From NCBI RefSeq assembly GCF_900638585.1, contig NZ_LR134523.1, positions 646,001 through 710,000 of the forward strand: DNA of 64,000 nucleotides, given 5' to 3'. Made by a program: the position numbers and the translations under genes. The notes below the pieces were generated by a model. That model saw nothing but the letters and a program-made list of their open reading frames with translations, had not been told where the DNA came from and did not search any database. Source of the stretch: Aedoeadaptatus ivorii (GTDB taxonomy: Bacteria > Bacillota > Clostridia > Tissierellales > Peptoniphilaceae). Positions 42,513 to 50,706 of this stretch are shown here, piece after piece; positions within the stretch are counted from its first letter, which is position 1, and every line of letters begins with the position of its first letter.

Positions 42513-44333
42513 TTATTCGACGGTGACGGATTTTGCCAAGTTCCTCGGCTTGTCCACGTCGTTGCCCAACAGAACGCTGACCTTATAGGCGAGGATCTGT
42601 TGCGGCAGTACCGCGAGTATGGGCGCATAGAGATCCGAGATCGAGGGGATGCGCACGGTGGCATCGGCGACCTCGTCGATCATGCCGGCGACTTCGTCGG
42701 TGATGACGATGGTATAGGCGCCCCGCGCCTTCACTTCCTTGATGTTCGAAATGCTCTTTTCCACCAATTCGGATTGGGTAATCAGGGTAACCACCGGCAG
42801 ATTTTCTTCGATAAGGGCGATGCTTCCGTGTTTCAGCTCGCCCGCCGGCATGGATTGCGCGTGGATATAGGAGATCTCTTTGAGTTTCAGAGCCCCTTCC
42901 TTGGCGCTCAAATAGTCGATGCCGCGGCCGAGATAGAAGACCGCATCGTGCTTGGCGAGGCGCTTTGCGATGTCGTCCAGCGCGTCGGTATCTTGCAAGA
43001 ATGTCTCGATTTGCGCGGGTACTTCGCTGAGTTCTTCGATGGCGAGCTTGACGGCGTCACGGTCGTAGGTGCCGAGTTTATGGCCGAAGTCCAAAGCCAA
43101 CAGATACAAGCTCAAGAGCTGGGTGGAATAGGCCTTCGTACTGGCGACGGAGATTTCTGGACCCGCGTCGCAGTAGATGACCTTGTCGCTTTCGCGGTCC
43201 ACGCTCGAGCCCACCACATTGGTGACGGAGAGGACTTTGGCGCCCCGGAGTTTTGCCTCGCGGAGCACCGCCAGGGTGTCGCCGGTTTCGCCGGATTGGC
43301 TTACGACGATCAAGAGACTCTTTTCGTTCAAGAACGGCATGTCGTAGCGGAATTCCGAGGCGATCTGTGCCGTGATTTCTTGTTGTAAGGCGTCCTCCAA
43401 TGCGCGTTTTCCGACTTGGCAGGCGTGAAAAGCGGTGCCGCAGGCGGACATATAGATATGGTCGAAGGACTCGATCTCTTCTTTGGTAAAGGATTGTTCG
43501 CCCAGGTCGATAAATCCGTCGGTCACCTTGCGGCGCAGGCAGTCTTCCAGCGCCTTGGGCTGTTCGTGGATTTCCTTCATCATATAGTGCTCGAAGCCTT
43601 CCTTGCCGGCACTTTCGGGGCTCCACTCGACGGTGGTGATTTCTTTTGTGACGGGCTGTCCGTCCTTAAAGATTTCGTATCGGCCGTCTTGGATCACGAC
43701 CAGTTCGTCGTTTTCCAAGTAGATGACATCGCGCGTGTAGTCCAAGAGCGCGGGTACATCCGATGCGGCAAAGACGCCGTCCTCTGCGATACCCAGGATC
43801 AGGGGCGATTCGCGTCGCGTGACGACGAGTTTGTCGGGGTCCTCGGGCGAGAGCACCGCGAGACTGAAGGTGCCGCGGAGCGCTTTGACAGCTTCTGCCA
43901 CGGCCTCTTCCAAATTGCCGTCGAGTTTGGATTCGATCAGATTCGCGACGACCTCCGTATCCGTATCGGAATAGAAGGTATAGCCGGCCTCTAAAAGGCT
44001 ATTTTTCAGGCTTTGGTAGTTTTCGATAATGCCGTTGTGTACCACCGCCACGCGTTGATAGGTGCTGATATGGGGGTGGGCATTTTCTTCGCTGGGCACC
44101 CCGTGGGTCGCCCAACGGGTATGTCCGATGCCCGTCGTACCGCCGAGGGGTTCTGCTTCGAGCTTCTCTTCGAGTGCCTCGAGTCGCCCTGCCGCCTTGG
44201 CGATGCGCAGCTTTTTGTCTTCGATGACGGCGATCCCCGCGCTGTCGTATCCGCGGTATTCTAATTTTTCCAATCCGTTGATAATGCGTTCCTGTGCATT
44301 TTTCGAGCCGTTAAAGGCCACGATTCCACACAT
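42513..44333 (-). CDS. glmS: Glutamine--fructose-6-phosphate aminotransferase GlmS
   Basis: 606 residues. N-terminal glutaminase with nucleophile Cys2 (MCGIVAF) and GHTRWATHG; two SIS domains (CGTAFHACQVG, VSQSGETGDTLA, STKAYSTQLLSLY) and the end LAKSVTVE. It makes glucosamine-6-phosphate for peptidoglycan. AGGAGG lies at 44338-44344. The mRNA leader is a glmS ribozyme, so its product represses its own synthesis. Confidence 0.98.
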   Translation of the reverse strand: MCGIVAFNGSKNAQERIINGLEKLEYRGYDSAGIAVIEDKKLRIAKAAGRLEALEEKLEAEPLGGTTGIGHTRWATHGVPSEENAHPHISTYQRVAVVHNGIIENYQSLKNSLLEAGYTFYSDTDTEVVANLIESKLDGNLEEAVAEAVKALRGTFSLAVLSPEDPDKLVVTRRESPLILGIAEDGVFAASDVPALLDYTRDVIYLENDELVVIQDGRYEIFKDGQPVTKEITTVEWSPESAGKEGFEHYMMKEIHEQPKALEDCLRRKVTDGFIDLGEQSFTKEEIESFDHIYMSACGTAFHACQVGKRALEDALQQEITAQIASEFRYDMPFLNEKSLLIVVSQSGETGDTLAVLREAKLRGAKVLSVTNVVGSSVDRESDKVIYCDAGPEISVASTKAYSTQLLSLYLLALDFGHKLGTYDRDAVKLAIEELSEVPAQIETFLQDTDALDDIAKRLAKHDAVFYLGRGIDYLSAKEGALKLKEISYIHAQSMPAGELKHGSIALIEENLPVVTLITQSELVEKSISNIKEVKARGAYTIVITDEVAGMIDEVADATVRIPSISDLYAPILAVLPQQILAYKVSVLLGNDVDKPRNLAKSVTVE

Positions 44334-44354
44334 ATTTTCCTCCTAAAATTCAGG

Positions 44355-44482
44355 GAGCTGCTGTGTCGATTTTGTGCGCGAATTGCTCCGCGTTTTGTAC
44401 GACACTGAGGTTGCAGACCTATGAAGCATCCGCCGATAACTCGATCACTTCATTCCTCGTCCACCCGAAGGGTGCTGGCGCT
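44355..44482 (-). ncRNA. glmS glucosamine-6-phosphate-activated ribozyme
   Basis: Read on the minus strand, the leader holds AGCGCCAGCACCC-TTC-GGGTG, then GACGAGG, TGATCGAG, TTATCGGCGGATGC and later GTACAAAACGC: the conserved core of the glmS class. The expected cleavage point is between the A at 44482 and the G at 44481. Glucosamine-6-phosphate acts as cofactor; the cleaved mRNA is then degraded. The 3' boundary is approximate. Confidence 0.93.
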
Positions 44483-44504
44483 GTAATTTGTTCTCCCTTT
44501 TATT

Positions 44505-44529
44505 TTATATCGGACCTTTTCCGATATAA
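44505..44529 (-). other. Hairpin at the 5' end of the glmS transcript
   Basis: Minus strand TTATATCGG, loop AAAAGGT, CCGATATAA: a 9-bp perfect stem between the predicted start site (about 44531) and the ribozyme. It could protect the transcript 5' end before cleavage. No long U-run follows, so I do not call it a terminator. Confidence 0.5.
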
Positions 44530-44537
44530 TGTGAACT

Positions 44538-44566
44538 ATTATACCATAGGGCGATACGAGTTGAAA
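44538..44566 (-). promoter_or_regulatory. Promoter of glmS
   Basis: Minus strand TTTCAA (44566-44561), 17 bases, TATAAT (44543-44538) preceded by TGG, i.e. an extended -10. Start near 44531, about 50 bases before the ribozyme cleavage site. Confidence 0.65.
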
Positions 44567-44578
44567 ATATCCGACTTC

Positions 44579-44607
44579 TTGACTGCGTTTTCTCCAATTG
44601 ATATGAT
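44579..44607 (+). promoter_or_regulatory. Promoter of the parvulin gene
   Basis: TTGACT (44579-44584) and TATGAT (44602-44607) with a 17-base spacer, close to consensus. It stands back to back with the glmS promoter. Confidence 0.78.
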
Positions 44608-44684
44608 TACAAAGTATGAAATCTGCGGCGATACACCCGAGCATTTCTAAGCATATACCGCGAATGAGTAAACAGGAGGAAAAA

Positions 44685-45434
44685 ATGACCGAAGAAAATA
44701 AAGTACTGGCGAGCATCGACAATGTAGATATCCACGAATCCGATGTCGACGCCTATCTACAAAGTATGAATCCCCAAATGGCAATCCAATTTCAAGGGGA
44801 AGAGGGAAAGAAACACATTCTCGACGAATTGATCCGCCAAGAGCTCTTATTAAAAGATGCCCTGGATACGAAAATGGACGAAGAAGAAGAATTTCAAAAG
44901 GTATTGGCAGACACCAAGAAATCTCTGTTAAAGTCCTATAACTTCTCCAAGACCATCGAAGGGGCACAGATCGACGAAGCCGAAGCCATCGACTTCTACG
45001 AGAAGAACAAGCAGTTCTTCAAACAGCCCGCCTCCGTTCGCGCGTCCCATATCCTCGTCGAAGGAGAAGACGAGGCCAAAGAAATCGCAGAAGCGATCAA
45101 AGGCGGCGCGGATTTCGAGGAACTTGCCAAAGAAAAATCCATCTGCCCGTCGAAAGAGCGTGGCGGAGATCTGGGCAGCTTCGGCCGCGGTCAAATGGTG
45201 CCGGAATTCGACGAAAAGGTGTTCTCGATGAAAGATGGAGAGATTTCCGAACCCGTCAAGACCCAATTCGGTTACCACATTATTAAGCGCGTCGAGGGCA
45301 ACGAAGAACAAGAGCGCAGTTTCGACGATGCCCGCGACGATATTCGCATGGAATTGATGCGCAGAAAACAACAAGAACTGTATTTGAACAAGGTCAATGC
45401 CCTGGAAAAGAAATACAATGTCGTTCGCAAGTAA
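44685..45434 (+). CDS. Parvulin-type peptidyl-prolyl isomerase without signal peptide
   Basis: 249 residues from ATG 44685, chosen for its AGGAGGA at 44674-44680. A SurA/PrsA-like N-terminal helical region (residues 1-115) is followed by a parvulin (PpiC) domain: [49 protein letters not shown], split over 120-185, and [10 protein letters not shown]. Unlike PrsA it has no signal peptide or lipobox, so it should act in the cytoplasm as a chaperone-isomerase. Own promoter and terminator. Confidence 0.9.
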   Translation: MTEENKVLASIDNVDIHESDVDAYLQSMNPQMAIQFQGEEGKKHILDELIRQELLLKDALDTKMDEEEEFQKVLADTKKSLLKSYNFSKTIEGAQIDEAEAIDFYEKNKQFFKQPASVRASHILVEGEDEAKEIAEAIKGGADFEELAKEKSICPSKERGGDLGSFGRGQMVPEFDEKVFSMKDGEISEPVKTQFGYHIIKRVEGNEEQERSFDDARDDIRMELMRRKQQELYLNKVNALEKKYNVVRK

Positions 45435-45441
45435 TCGCGAC

Positions 45442-45476
45442 AAAGACTCGAAGGATTTTTCTTCGGGTCTTTTTGT
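45442..45476 (+). terminator. Terminator after the parvulin gene
   Basis: AAAGACTCGAAG (45442-45453), loop GATTTTT, CTTCGGGTCTTT (45461-45472), then TTGTTTTG. A 12-bp stem with one wobble. Confidence 0.88.
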
Positions 45477-45543
45477 TTTGTCTAAGGCGGCGAGGGAAAA
45501 GGAGCGAAAAGCGCGATAGGACATCGTTTGCAGGGACGGTTTG

Positions 45544-45552
45544 TGATATAAT
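45544..45552 (+). promoter_or_regulatory. Extended -10 promoter of the RelA/SpoT-domain gene
   Basis: TG (45544-45545), one base, consensus TATAAT (45547-45552); CAGGAGG and the ATG follow within 21 bases. No clear -35. Confidence 0.65.
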
Positions 45553-45572
45553 ACTCCCGTCAGGAGGAAATT

Positions 45573-46913
45573 ATGGATTTAGATTTATTTTCATATATAG
45601 ACGCCGCCACCGGCCTGTTGGAAGCCAATTGCGAACATATGGGAGATTTGGCCGGGGAGTTGGAGCGTTTTTTTGTTGCGGAATTCGGAGAAATAGACAG
45701 TTTTCTGAGTATTAATTCGCGGCTGAAATCGCCGCAATCCCTGCAGGAAAAGATCATCCGCAACAATCTCTATCTCGAATACGAAGACGCGGAAGAGATG
45801 TATCGAAATATTCAAGACATCATCGGGATCCGCATCGAATGCCGATTCACAGAGGATGAAATCGATCTCTACTACGCCATTCGTTCCGCATTTTATATGG
45901 CGAACGGGGACGGCTATTACCGCACGCCGGAAAACGCGCGTATTTTTTTGGATCTGGATACGCCACAGCCGATGGTCCAAAAAAACGGATTCGGGATTTA
46001 TAAATTGGACGGCTATATTGTAGACGGCACACATCCGGTAAAGTTCGAGCTGCAGATCAAGTCTTTGGTCAATGTATTTTGGGGAGAGATCGACCACAAA
46101 GTCCTCTACAAAAATTTTAATTATATGCTGACCGAAAACTTCTTCCACGATATTATGCACTCGATTAAAGACAATTTGTCGATGATCGACCGTCAGCTGC
46201 GAATCCTCTACCAGCACGTCAACGAGATGGATTCTTCGGCGGAGCTGAGCAATCGCATGCAGGTAAAAAGCCTTCTGTCGAAGATCATCCACGATATTTT
46301 CGTCGGCAAGATTCACAGGGATTTGGGCTTTGTCATCGACTTTAACGAGACGTCGGATATTCTGGTCGAATACCTTTATTTTAAGTGTAAGGTGTTGATG
46401 AACTACGATTACGGCGAAAACTTCATCCGCCTGCTCAACCGCATCAATCGACTCGCCGAAGAGGAGTTTCGCATCGGCGAAGCACTGGTGTTCGACAGAG
46501 TGCCGGTGTTCGATACGCCCTTTACCGAAAAAGTAGGCGGTGCGGTATACGAGATCGTCAACAAAGAATTTGGATGGAATTTGTTTTTTAAGATCATCTC
46601 CGAAGTTGAGCAAAGCGACCCGCGTACGGATTTCGAAGGATTTTTCCGCTATATGGAGCATTTCATTCAGGAACGCATTCGCAAAGAGATCGACCCGAGC
46701 GATGTATCGGCGGAAGAATTCGACGAGATCGAGGCCTTTATACTGGATTGTTTTGCGAGAAATTTCGTCAAAGACCCTTCCATGAATTACGTATTGATGC
46801 AGTGTTTTCGGTTTGCACCCCATTCTTTGACGCAGGTATTTCGCAATATCGAAGATTACGATCACTTCCTCCAGGATAAAAAGAGAATAGAACGCACATT
46901 GTTATCACAGTGA
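45573..46913 (+). CDS. RelA/SpoT-domain protein with long unknown C-terminal half
   Basis: 446 residues. The first 180 contain a (p)ppGpp synthetase-like domain: SRLKSPQSLQEKI (49-61, with the R-x-K-S pattern), D82 in QDIIGIRIE, a KNGFGIYK segment where the GTP-stacking Tyr loop lies, and E159 in ELQIKS followed by FWGEIDHKVLYK. The usual QIR is QIK. No HD hydrolase, TGS or ACT domain is present. Residues 185-446 are mainly helical and match nothing I know. Alarmone synthesis is plausible but not certain. Own promoter; msrA follows. Confidence 0.8.
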   Translation: MDLDLFSYIDAATGLLEANCEHMGDLAGELERFFVAEFGEIDSFLSINSRLKSPQSLQEKIIRNNLYLEYEDAEEMYRNIQDIIGIRIECRFTEDEIDLYYAIRSAFYMANGDGYYRTPENARIFLDLDTPQPMVQKNGFGIYKLDGYIVDGTHPVKFELQIKSLVNVFWGEIDHKVLYKNFNYMLTENFFHDIMHSIKDNLSMIDRQLRILYQHVNEMDSSAELSNRMQVKSLLSKIIHDIFVGKIHRDLGFVIDFNETSDILVEYLYFKCKVLMNYDYGENFIRLLNRINRLAEEEFRIGEALVFDRVPVFDTPFTEKVGGAVYEIVNKEFGWNLFFKIISEVEQSDPRTDFEGFFRYMEHFIQERIRKEIDPSDVSAEEFDEIEAFILDCFARNFVKDPSMNYVLMQCFRFAPHSLTQVFRNIEDYDHFLQDKKRIERTLLSQ

Positions 46914-46931
46914 GTAGAAATGGAGGGGCGT

Positions 46932-47426
46932 ATGAAACGCATAGTCTTGGCCGGCGGTTGCTTTTGGGGCGTGGAGGAGTATTTTCAAAGGACCCCGGGC
47001 GTGATAGACACCGAGGTGGGCTATGTCAATTCGAACATTCCCGATCCCAGCTACGAAGAGGTCTGTGCCGGAAAGAGCAAGGCGGCGGAAGGGGTACGGA
47101 TCGACTACGACGAAAGCGTGCTTTCCACCGAGGCGCTATTGGATCACTTTTACGAGATCATAGATCCCTTCAGCTATCATCGCCAGGGCATGGACATCGG
47201 CCGGCAGTATCGAACCGGGATCTATTATCCGAAGGGTGACGACGAGCTGGCATCGCTCTACAAGGCGGACAGAGACAGAAGGCAGGCGGCATGGGAGCGG
47301 ACGATTCGCGTAGAAATCGAGCCCTTGGAGAACTTTTATAAGGCGGAGGAATACCACCAGCGGTATCTTCAGAAAAATCCCGGCGGCTATTGCCATGTCC
47401 CGCTCCCGGAGAATCGCCAAAAGTGA
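46932..47426 (+). CDS. msrA: Peptide methionine sulfoxide reductase MsrA
   Basis: 164 residues from ATG 46932, preceded by GGAGGGG at a good distance; ATG 46920 in frame is less likely. Catalytic Cys in AGGCFWGVEEYF, EVGYVN, YEEVCAG and QYRTGIYY are conserved. It reduces methionine-S-sulfoxide in proteins using thioredoxin. No MsrB is fused. It starts 18 bases after the RelA/SpoT-domain gene and may be cotranscribed. Confidence 0.95.
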   Translation: MKRIVLAGGCFWGVEEYFQRTPGVIDTEVGYVNSNIPDPSYEEVCAGKSKAAEGVRIDYDESVLSTEALLDHFYEIIDPFSYHRQGMDIGRQYRTGIYYPKGDDELASLYKADRDRRQAAWERTIRVEIEPLENFYKAEEYHQRYLQKNPGGYCHVPLPENRQK

Positions 47427-47471
47427 TGACGAAGCGGGGGTTTTCGTGTAATATAAAGGGGAGGTGATATT

Positions 47472-48911
47472 GTGATAAAAGGTTTACAGGGAAACTTCCC
47501 GGTTTTACAAAATTTTGCCACCATCACGGACATTCCGCGGTGCAGCAAAGAAGAAGGACAGATTCGCGACTTTCTCGTCCGCTGGGCAAAAGAGCGCGGT
47601 CTCGAATTCATGGTCGATGAGATTCAAAATGTCATCGTGAAAAAGCCCGCCTCTCTAGGCTACGAGGACGAACCGACCGTGATCTTACAGGGCCATATGG
47701 ATATGGTCTGTGAGGCAAAAAAAGGACATGTCCACGATTTTTGCAAAGATCCCATCGAGGCGAAGGTAGACGGCGATTTTATCGTCGCCGAAAATACGAC
47801 CTTGGGCGCCGACAACGGGATTGCCGTGGCGATGATGATGGCAGTGCTCGAGGGCGACTTCGAGCATCCGGCTCTGGAGTGTCTGTTCACCGTCGATGAA
47901 GAGACCGGAATGACCGGGGCCATCAACGTGGATGGGTCGCTCCTTTCGGGAAGAACCCTGATCAATCTGGACTCCGAGGACGAAGGCGTAATCACCGTAG
48001 GTTGCGCCGGTGGTCTGGTCAACAATATTGCAATTCGAAAAGCGTATAAAGAATCGGATTCGGACGCCTTTTTAGAGGTCGCCTTCGGCGGATTTGTCGG
48101 CGGCCACTCCGGACAGGATATCGACGACGAACGCGGAAACCCCATCCTGCAACTGGCACGCGTGTTAAAAGAGGCGGCTGATATGGTGGACTTCGACCTG
48201 GCAGATTTTTCCGGCGGTTCCAAACCCAATGCCATCCCGCGAGATGCGGAGGCGATCGTCGCGGTTAAGGCCGCCGACAAAGACGCGTTGATCGAGGCGC
48301 TCCATACAAATGCGGACATCGTCGCTTCGGAATTTAAGGCGACCGATCCCGACATTCACCTGGAAATTTCGGATGCCGAACCGAAAAAAGTGCTCTCCGA
48401 TGCCGTAAAAGACGGCATTTTAGGGTATCTCTTAACTGCCCCCAACGGCGTCAACACATTTAGCAAAAAGATCGATGGCATGGTAGAATCCTCTACCAAT
48501 ATCGGCGTGGCGAAAAACGACGACGAACGCATCGTATTCACCTCGCAAATTCGAAGCGATGTGGAGACGAAGATTCGAGAAATTGCGCTGAAAAACCGCA
48601 CGGCCGGTGAAATGGCGGGCGCCGAATACGAGGAACTCTCGGCGTATCCCGCATGGGAATATGCCGAAACATCGTCCCTACGCGAAAAGGCGAAGGAACT
48701 CTGGAAATCGATGTACGGGGAAGAACCCGTCGTAGAAACGATCCACGCCGGGCTGGAATGCGGCCTTTTGCAAGATGCCATCGGCAAGATGGACATGATC
48801 TCCGTCGGTCCGGATATGTCCGGCGTGCATGCCCCGGGAGAGAAACTTTCGATCTCGTCTACGGAGCGGTTTTATGAATATTTACTGGCTCTATTGAAAC
48901 TGAAAGGATAA
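47472..48911 (+). CDS. pepD: Aminoacyl-histidine dipeptidase (M20C, PepD)
   Basis: 479 residues from GTG 47472, with GAGGTGAT upstream. Metal ligands and catalytic residues appear in LQGHMDMVCE, TLGADNGIAVAMM, VDEETGMTG, LINLDSEDEG and GGHSGQDID, with a C-terminal HAGLECGLL and SVGPDMSGVHAPGE. The family cleaves Xaa-His and other dipeptides with two zinc ions. The inserted lid domain of M20C enzymes accounts for the length. Confidence 0.94.
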   Translation: MIKGLQGNFPVLQNFATITDIPRCSKEEGQIRDFLVRWAKERGLEFMVDEIQNVIVKKPASLGYEDEPTVILQGHMDMVCEAKKGHVHDFCKDPIEAKVDGDFIVAENTTLGADNGIAVAMMMAVLEGDFEHPALECLFTVDEETGMTGAINVDGSLLSGRTLINLDSEDEGVITVGCAGGLVNNIAIRKAYKESDSDAFLEVAFGGFVGGHSGQDIDDERGNPILQLARVLKEAADMVDFDLADFSGGSKPNAIPRDAEAIVAVKAADKDALIEALHTNADIVASEFKATDPDIHLEISDAEPKKVLSDAVKDGILGYLLTAPNGVNTFSKKIDGMVESSTNIGVAKNDDERIVFTSQIRSDVETKIREIALKNRTAGEMAGAEYEELSAYPAWEYAETSSLREKAKELWKSMYGEEPVVETIHAGLECGLLQDAIGKMDMISVGPDMSGVHAPGEKLSISSTERFYEYLLALLKLKG

Positions 48912-48915
48912 GAAC

Positions 48916-49233
48916 ATGGCACACGATCACAATCACGATCACCAACACGAAGGGGAAGAGCTCGACGTAATCACCCTTACCCTCGAAGACGACAGCGAGT
49001 TGGACTGCGCCGTCATCGGGGTGTTTGAATTCGAGGACAAAGAATATATCGCATTGATGCCGCTCGACGGCGATGAGATCGACGAAGACGCATCCGTATT
49101 GATCTACGAATACGACGAAATCGACGAAAACGAGATGGAACTGGTCTTTATCGAAGAGGAAGATCGATTCAACAAGGTCGCCGAAGAGTTTGAACGCCTG
49201 TTTGCCGAAGACGTGGAAGAGCAAGGTGTATAA
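48916..49233 (+). CDS. DUF1292 protein with His-rich N terminus
   Basis: 105 residues, very acidic. The core DVITLTLEDDSELDCAVIGVFEF... and YIALMPL matches DUF1292 (YrzB-like), a small Firmicute family of unknown function. It is unusual in beginning HDHNHDHQH, a run that could bind Ni or Zn. It follows pepD by 4 bases and its stop codon overlaps the likely start of the radical-SAM gene. Confidence 0.85.
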   Translation: MAHDHNHDHQHEGEELDVITLTLEDDSELDCAVIGVFEFEDKEYIALMPLDGDEIDEDASVLIYEYDEIDENEMELVFIEEEDRFNKVAEEFERLFAEDVEEQGV

Positions 49234-50195
49234 TCGTAGATACGCGTAAAAAAGAGCCGTACCGGAGTTTCAGCGCCTATACCCGAGACGTCTTCAAAAA
49301 GAAGGTCTATAAGGTGCCCATCCACCTCAAGGGATCTTGTCCCAATCGGGATGGCACCAAGGGCACAGGCGGCTGTATCTTTTGCGGCGAAGAGGGCGGA
49401 AGTTTTGAGTGGATCGGCGGCAGCATTCAGGATCAGTTCGAAGAGAACAAAGAGCGGATGCGAAAGAGATACCGTGCGGAAGGCTTTATCGCCTACTTTC
49501 AAAACTTTACGGGCACCTATCTGCCCCTCGAACAATTTCGCGCCAATCTAGAGGCGGTGCCGAAAGAGGATTTGGCGGGTGTGTCGATCTCTACGCGGCC
49601 GGACTGCGTGGACGATGCGTACCTCGCCTGTGCAAAGTCGGTATTTCCCCATACGCCGGTGACCTTCGAATTGGGGCTGCAGAGCGCAAATCCCCGGTCT
49701 TTGGAAATCCTAAATCGGGGCCATACGGTGCAGGACTTTATCGATGCGGCCCAAAGAATCAAGGCGGCGGACATCCGCCTTTCGGTGCATATGATTTTGG
49801 ACTTGCCCTTCGACGGGCGCGACGACATCGTTCGCGGCGCCGAACTGATGAACGCGGTGGCAGCCGATGAGGTAAAAATCCACAATCTCTACGTGCCGAA
49901 GGGGACGAAGTTGGCAGAGATGTATCAAGACGGCAGTTTTGTACCGGTTCCCATGGAAGAGTTTATCGAGAGGTGTATCTTGTTTTTGGAACATCTCGAC
50001 CCCGATATCGTCATCGGTAGGCTGTTGGGCCGTGCACCGGAAAAAGACGTGCTCTTCGCAAATTGGAACCGCAGTTGGTATTATATACGCGACGAAATCG
50101 TGCGTAGAATGGAAGTAAGCAATAGGGTGCAGGGATCGAAGTTCTCTGCGGAACAGAAAGGACGAGAACATGATTCAATATATTTTGGGCGCTAA
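49233..50195 (+). CDS. Radical-SAM protein of the TIGR01212 (YtqA) family, non-standard start
   Basis: About 320 residues. The cluster-binding cysteines lie in CPNRDGTKGTGGCIFCGEE; further segments are ISTRPDCVDDAY, ELGLQSANPRSLEILNRGH and KIHNLYVPKGT. The conserved family N terminus (here YRSFSAYTRDVFKKKVYKVP) lies upstream of the first normal in-frame start, GTG 49314. Between the stop at 49191 and that GTG there is no ATG, GTG or TTG; ATC 49233 or ATA 49230, behind AAGGTG at 49223-49228, are the best starts. Substrate unknown; related enzymes act on RNA. Confidence 0.82.
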   Translation: MVDTRKKEPYRSFSAYTRDVFKKKVYKVPIHLKGSCPNRDGTKGTGGCIFCGEEGGSFEWIGGSIQDQFEENKERMRKRYRAEGFIAYFQNFTGTYLPLEQFRANLEAVPKEDLAGVSISTRPDCVDDAYLACAKSVFPHTPVTFELGLQSANPRSLEILNRGHTVQDFIDAAQRIKAADIRLSVHMILDLPFDGRDDIVRGAELMNAVAADEVKIHNLYVPKGTKLAEMYQDGSFVPVPMEEFIERCILFLEHLDPDIVIGRLLGRAPEKDVLFANWNRSWYYIRDEIVRRMEVSNRVQGSKFSAEQKGREHDSIYFGR

Positions 50196-50595
50196 AGGAG
50201 CCGGCAAGACCAAATGGCTGATCGACCACGCCAACGAAGATCTACACGGCGGAAATGGCAACATCGCCTTTGTAGAGGTCGACGACGATCACATTTTCAG
50301 CCTCGACTACAATGTGCGCCTGATCAACGCCACCGAATACGGTTTGGAAAACCTCGATCAATTCTACGGTTTTCTCTGCGGCATGCTCGCCATGGATTAC
50401 GACTTGGAAAAGATCTACGTAGACGGCATCTACAAGGTTCTCGACTTGTCCGTAGAAGACCTAGAAACCTTGCGCGAACGCCTGGAGGCATTGGACATCG
50501 AAAATCGAGAGATCTATATCAATGTCGATTATGTCGAATCCGAGATTCCCGACGCGTTAAAGGAATATGCACAGGAAGTATCGCTAGAGGCGTAA
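50170..50595 (+). CDS. Small P-loop protein of unknown function
   Basis: 141 residues. Walker A ILGAKGAGKTKWLID at residues 5-19 and a possible Walker B in KIYVDGIYK, so nucleotide binding is likely. There is no membrane segment or further known domain; the second half is acidic. Similar short ATPase-like proteins occur in Clostridia with vague names. It overlaps the radical-SAM gene by 26 bases and is followed by the miniprotein gene, suggesting one transcript. Confidence 0.75.
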   Translation: MIQYILGAKGAGKTKWLIDHANEDLHGGNGNIAFVEVDDDHIFSLDYNVRLINATEYGLENLDQFYGFLCGMLAMDYDLEKIYVDGIYKVLDLSVEDLETLRERLEALDIENREIYINVDYVESEIPDALKEYAQEVSLEA

Positions 50596-50616
50596 GCGCT
50601 TAGGCAGGGGGACGGT

Positions 50617-50706
50617 ATGGGAAACCAAAAGAAATTTATTCGCATTGTAGCCATCGTGCTCTGCGTAGGGATGTTGTTGCCGGTATTGATCAATGCGTTC
50701 TTATAA
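50617..50706 (+). CDS. 29-residue single-span membrane miniprotein
   Basis: Short ORF: MGNQKKFIRIVAIVL, then [15 protein letters not shown] basic N terminus (KK, R) and one hydrophobic helix of about 20 residues, preceded by AGGGGGAC. The layout resembles Prli42-type stressosome-linked miniproteins of Bacilli and the many short K-R-I-V membrane peptides of Clostridia, but that link is tentative. Its stop overlaps the start of the next gene by 14 bases, consistent with coupling. Confidence 0.65.
   Translation: MGNQKKFIRIVAIVLCVGMLLPVLINAFL

Noticed and set aside
45591-46865. 424-codon open frame antisense to the RelA/SpoT-domain gene
   Set aside because: The plus strand has a promoter, AGGAGG and recognisable motifs; the minus frame has none.
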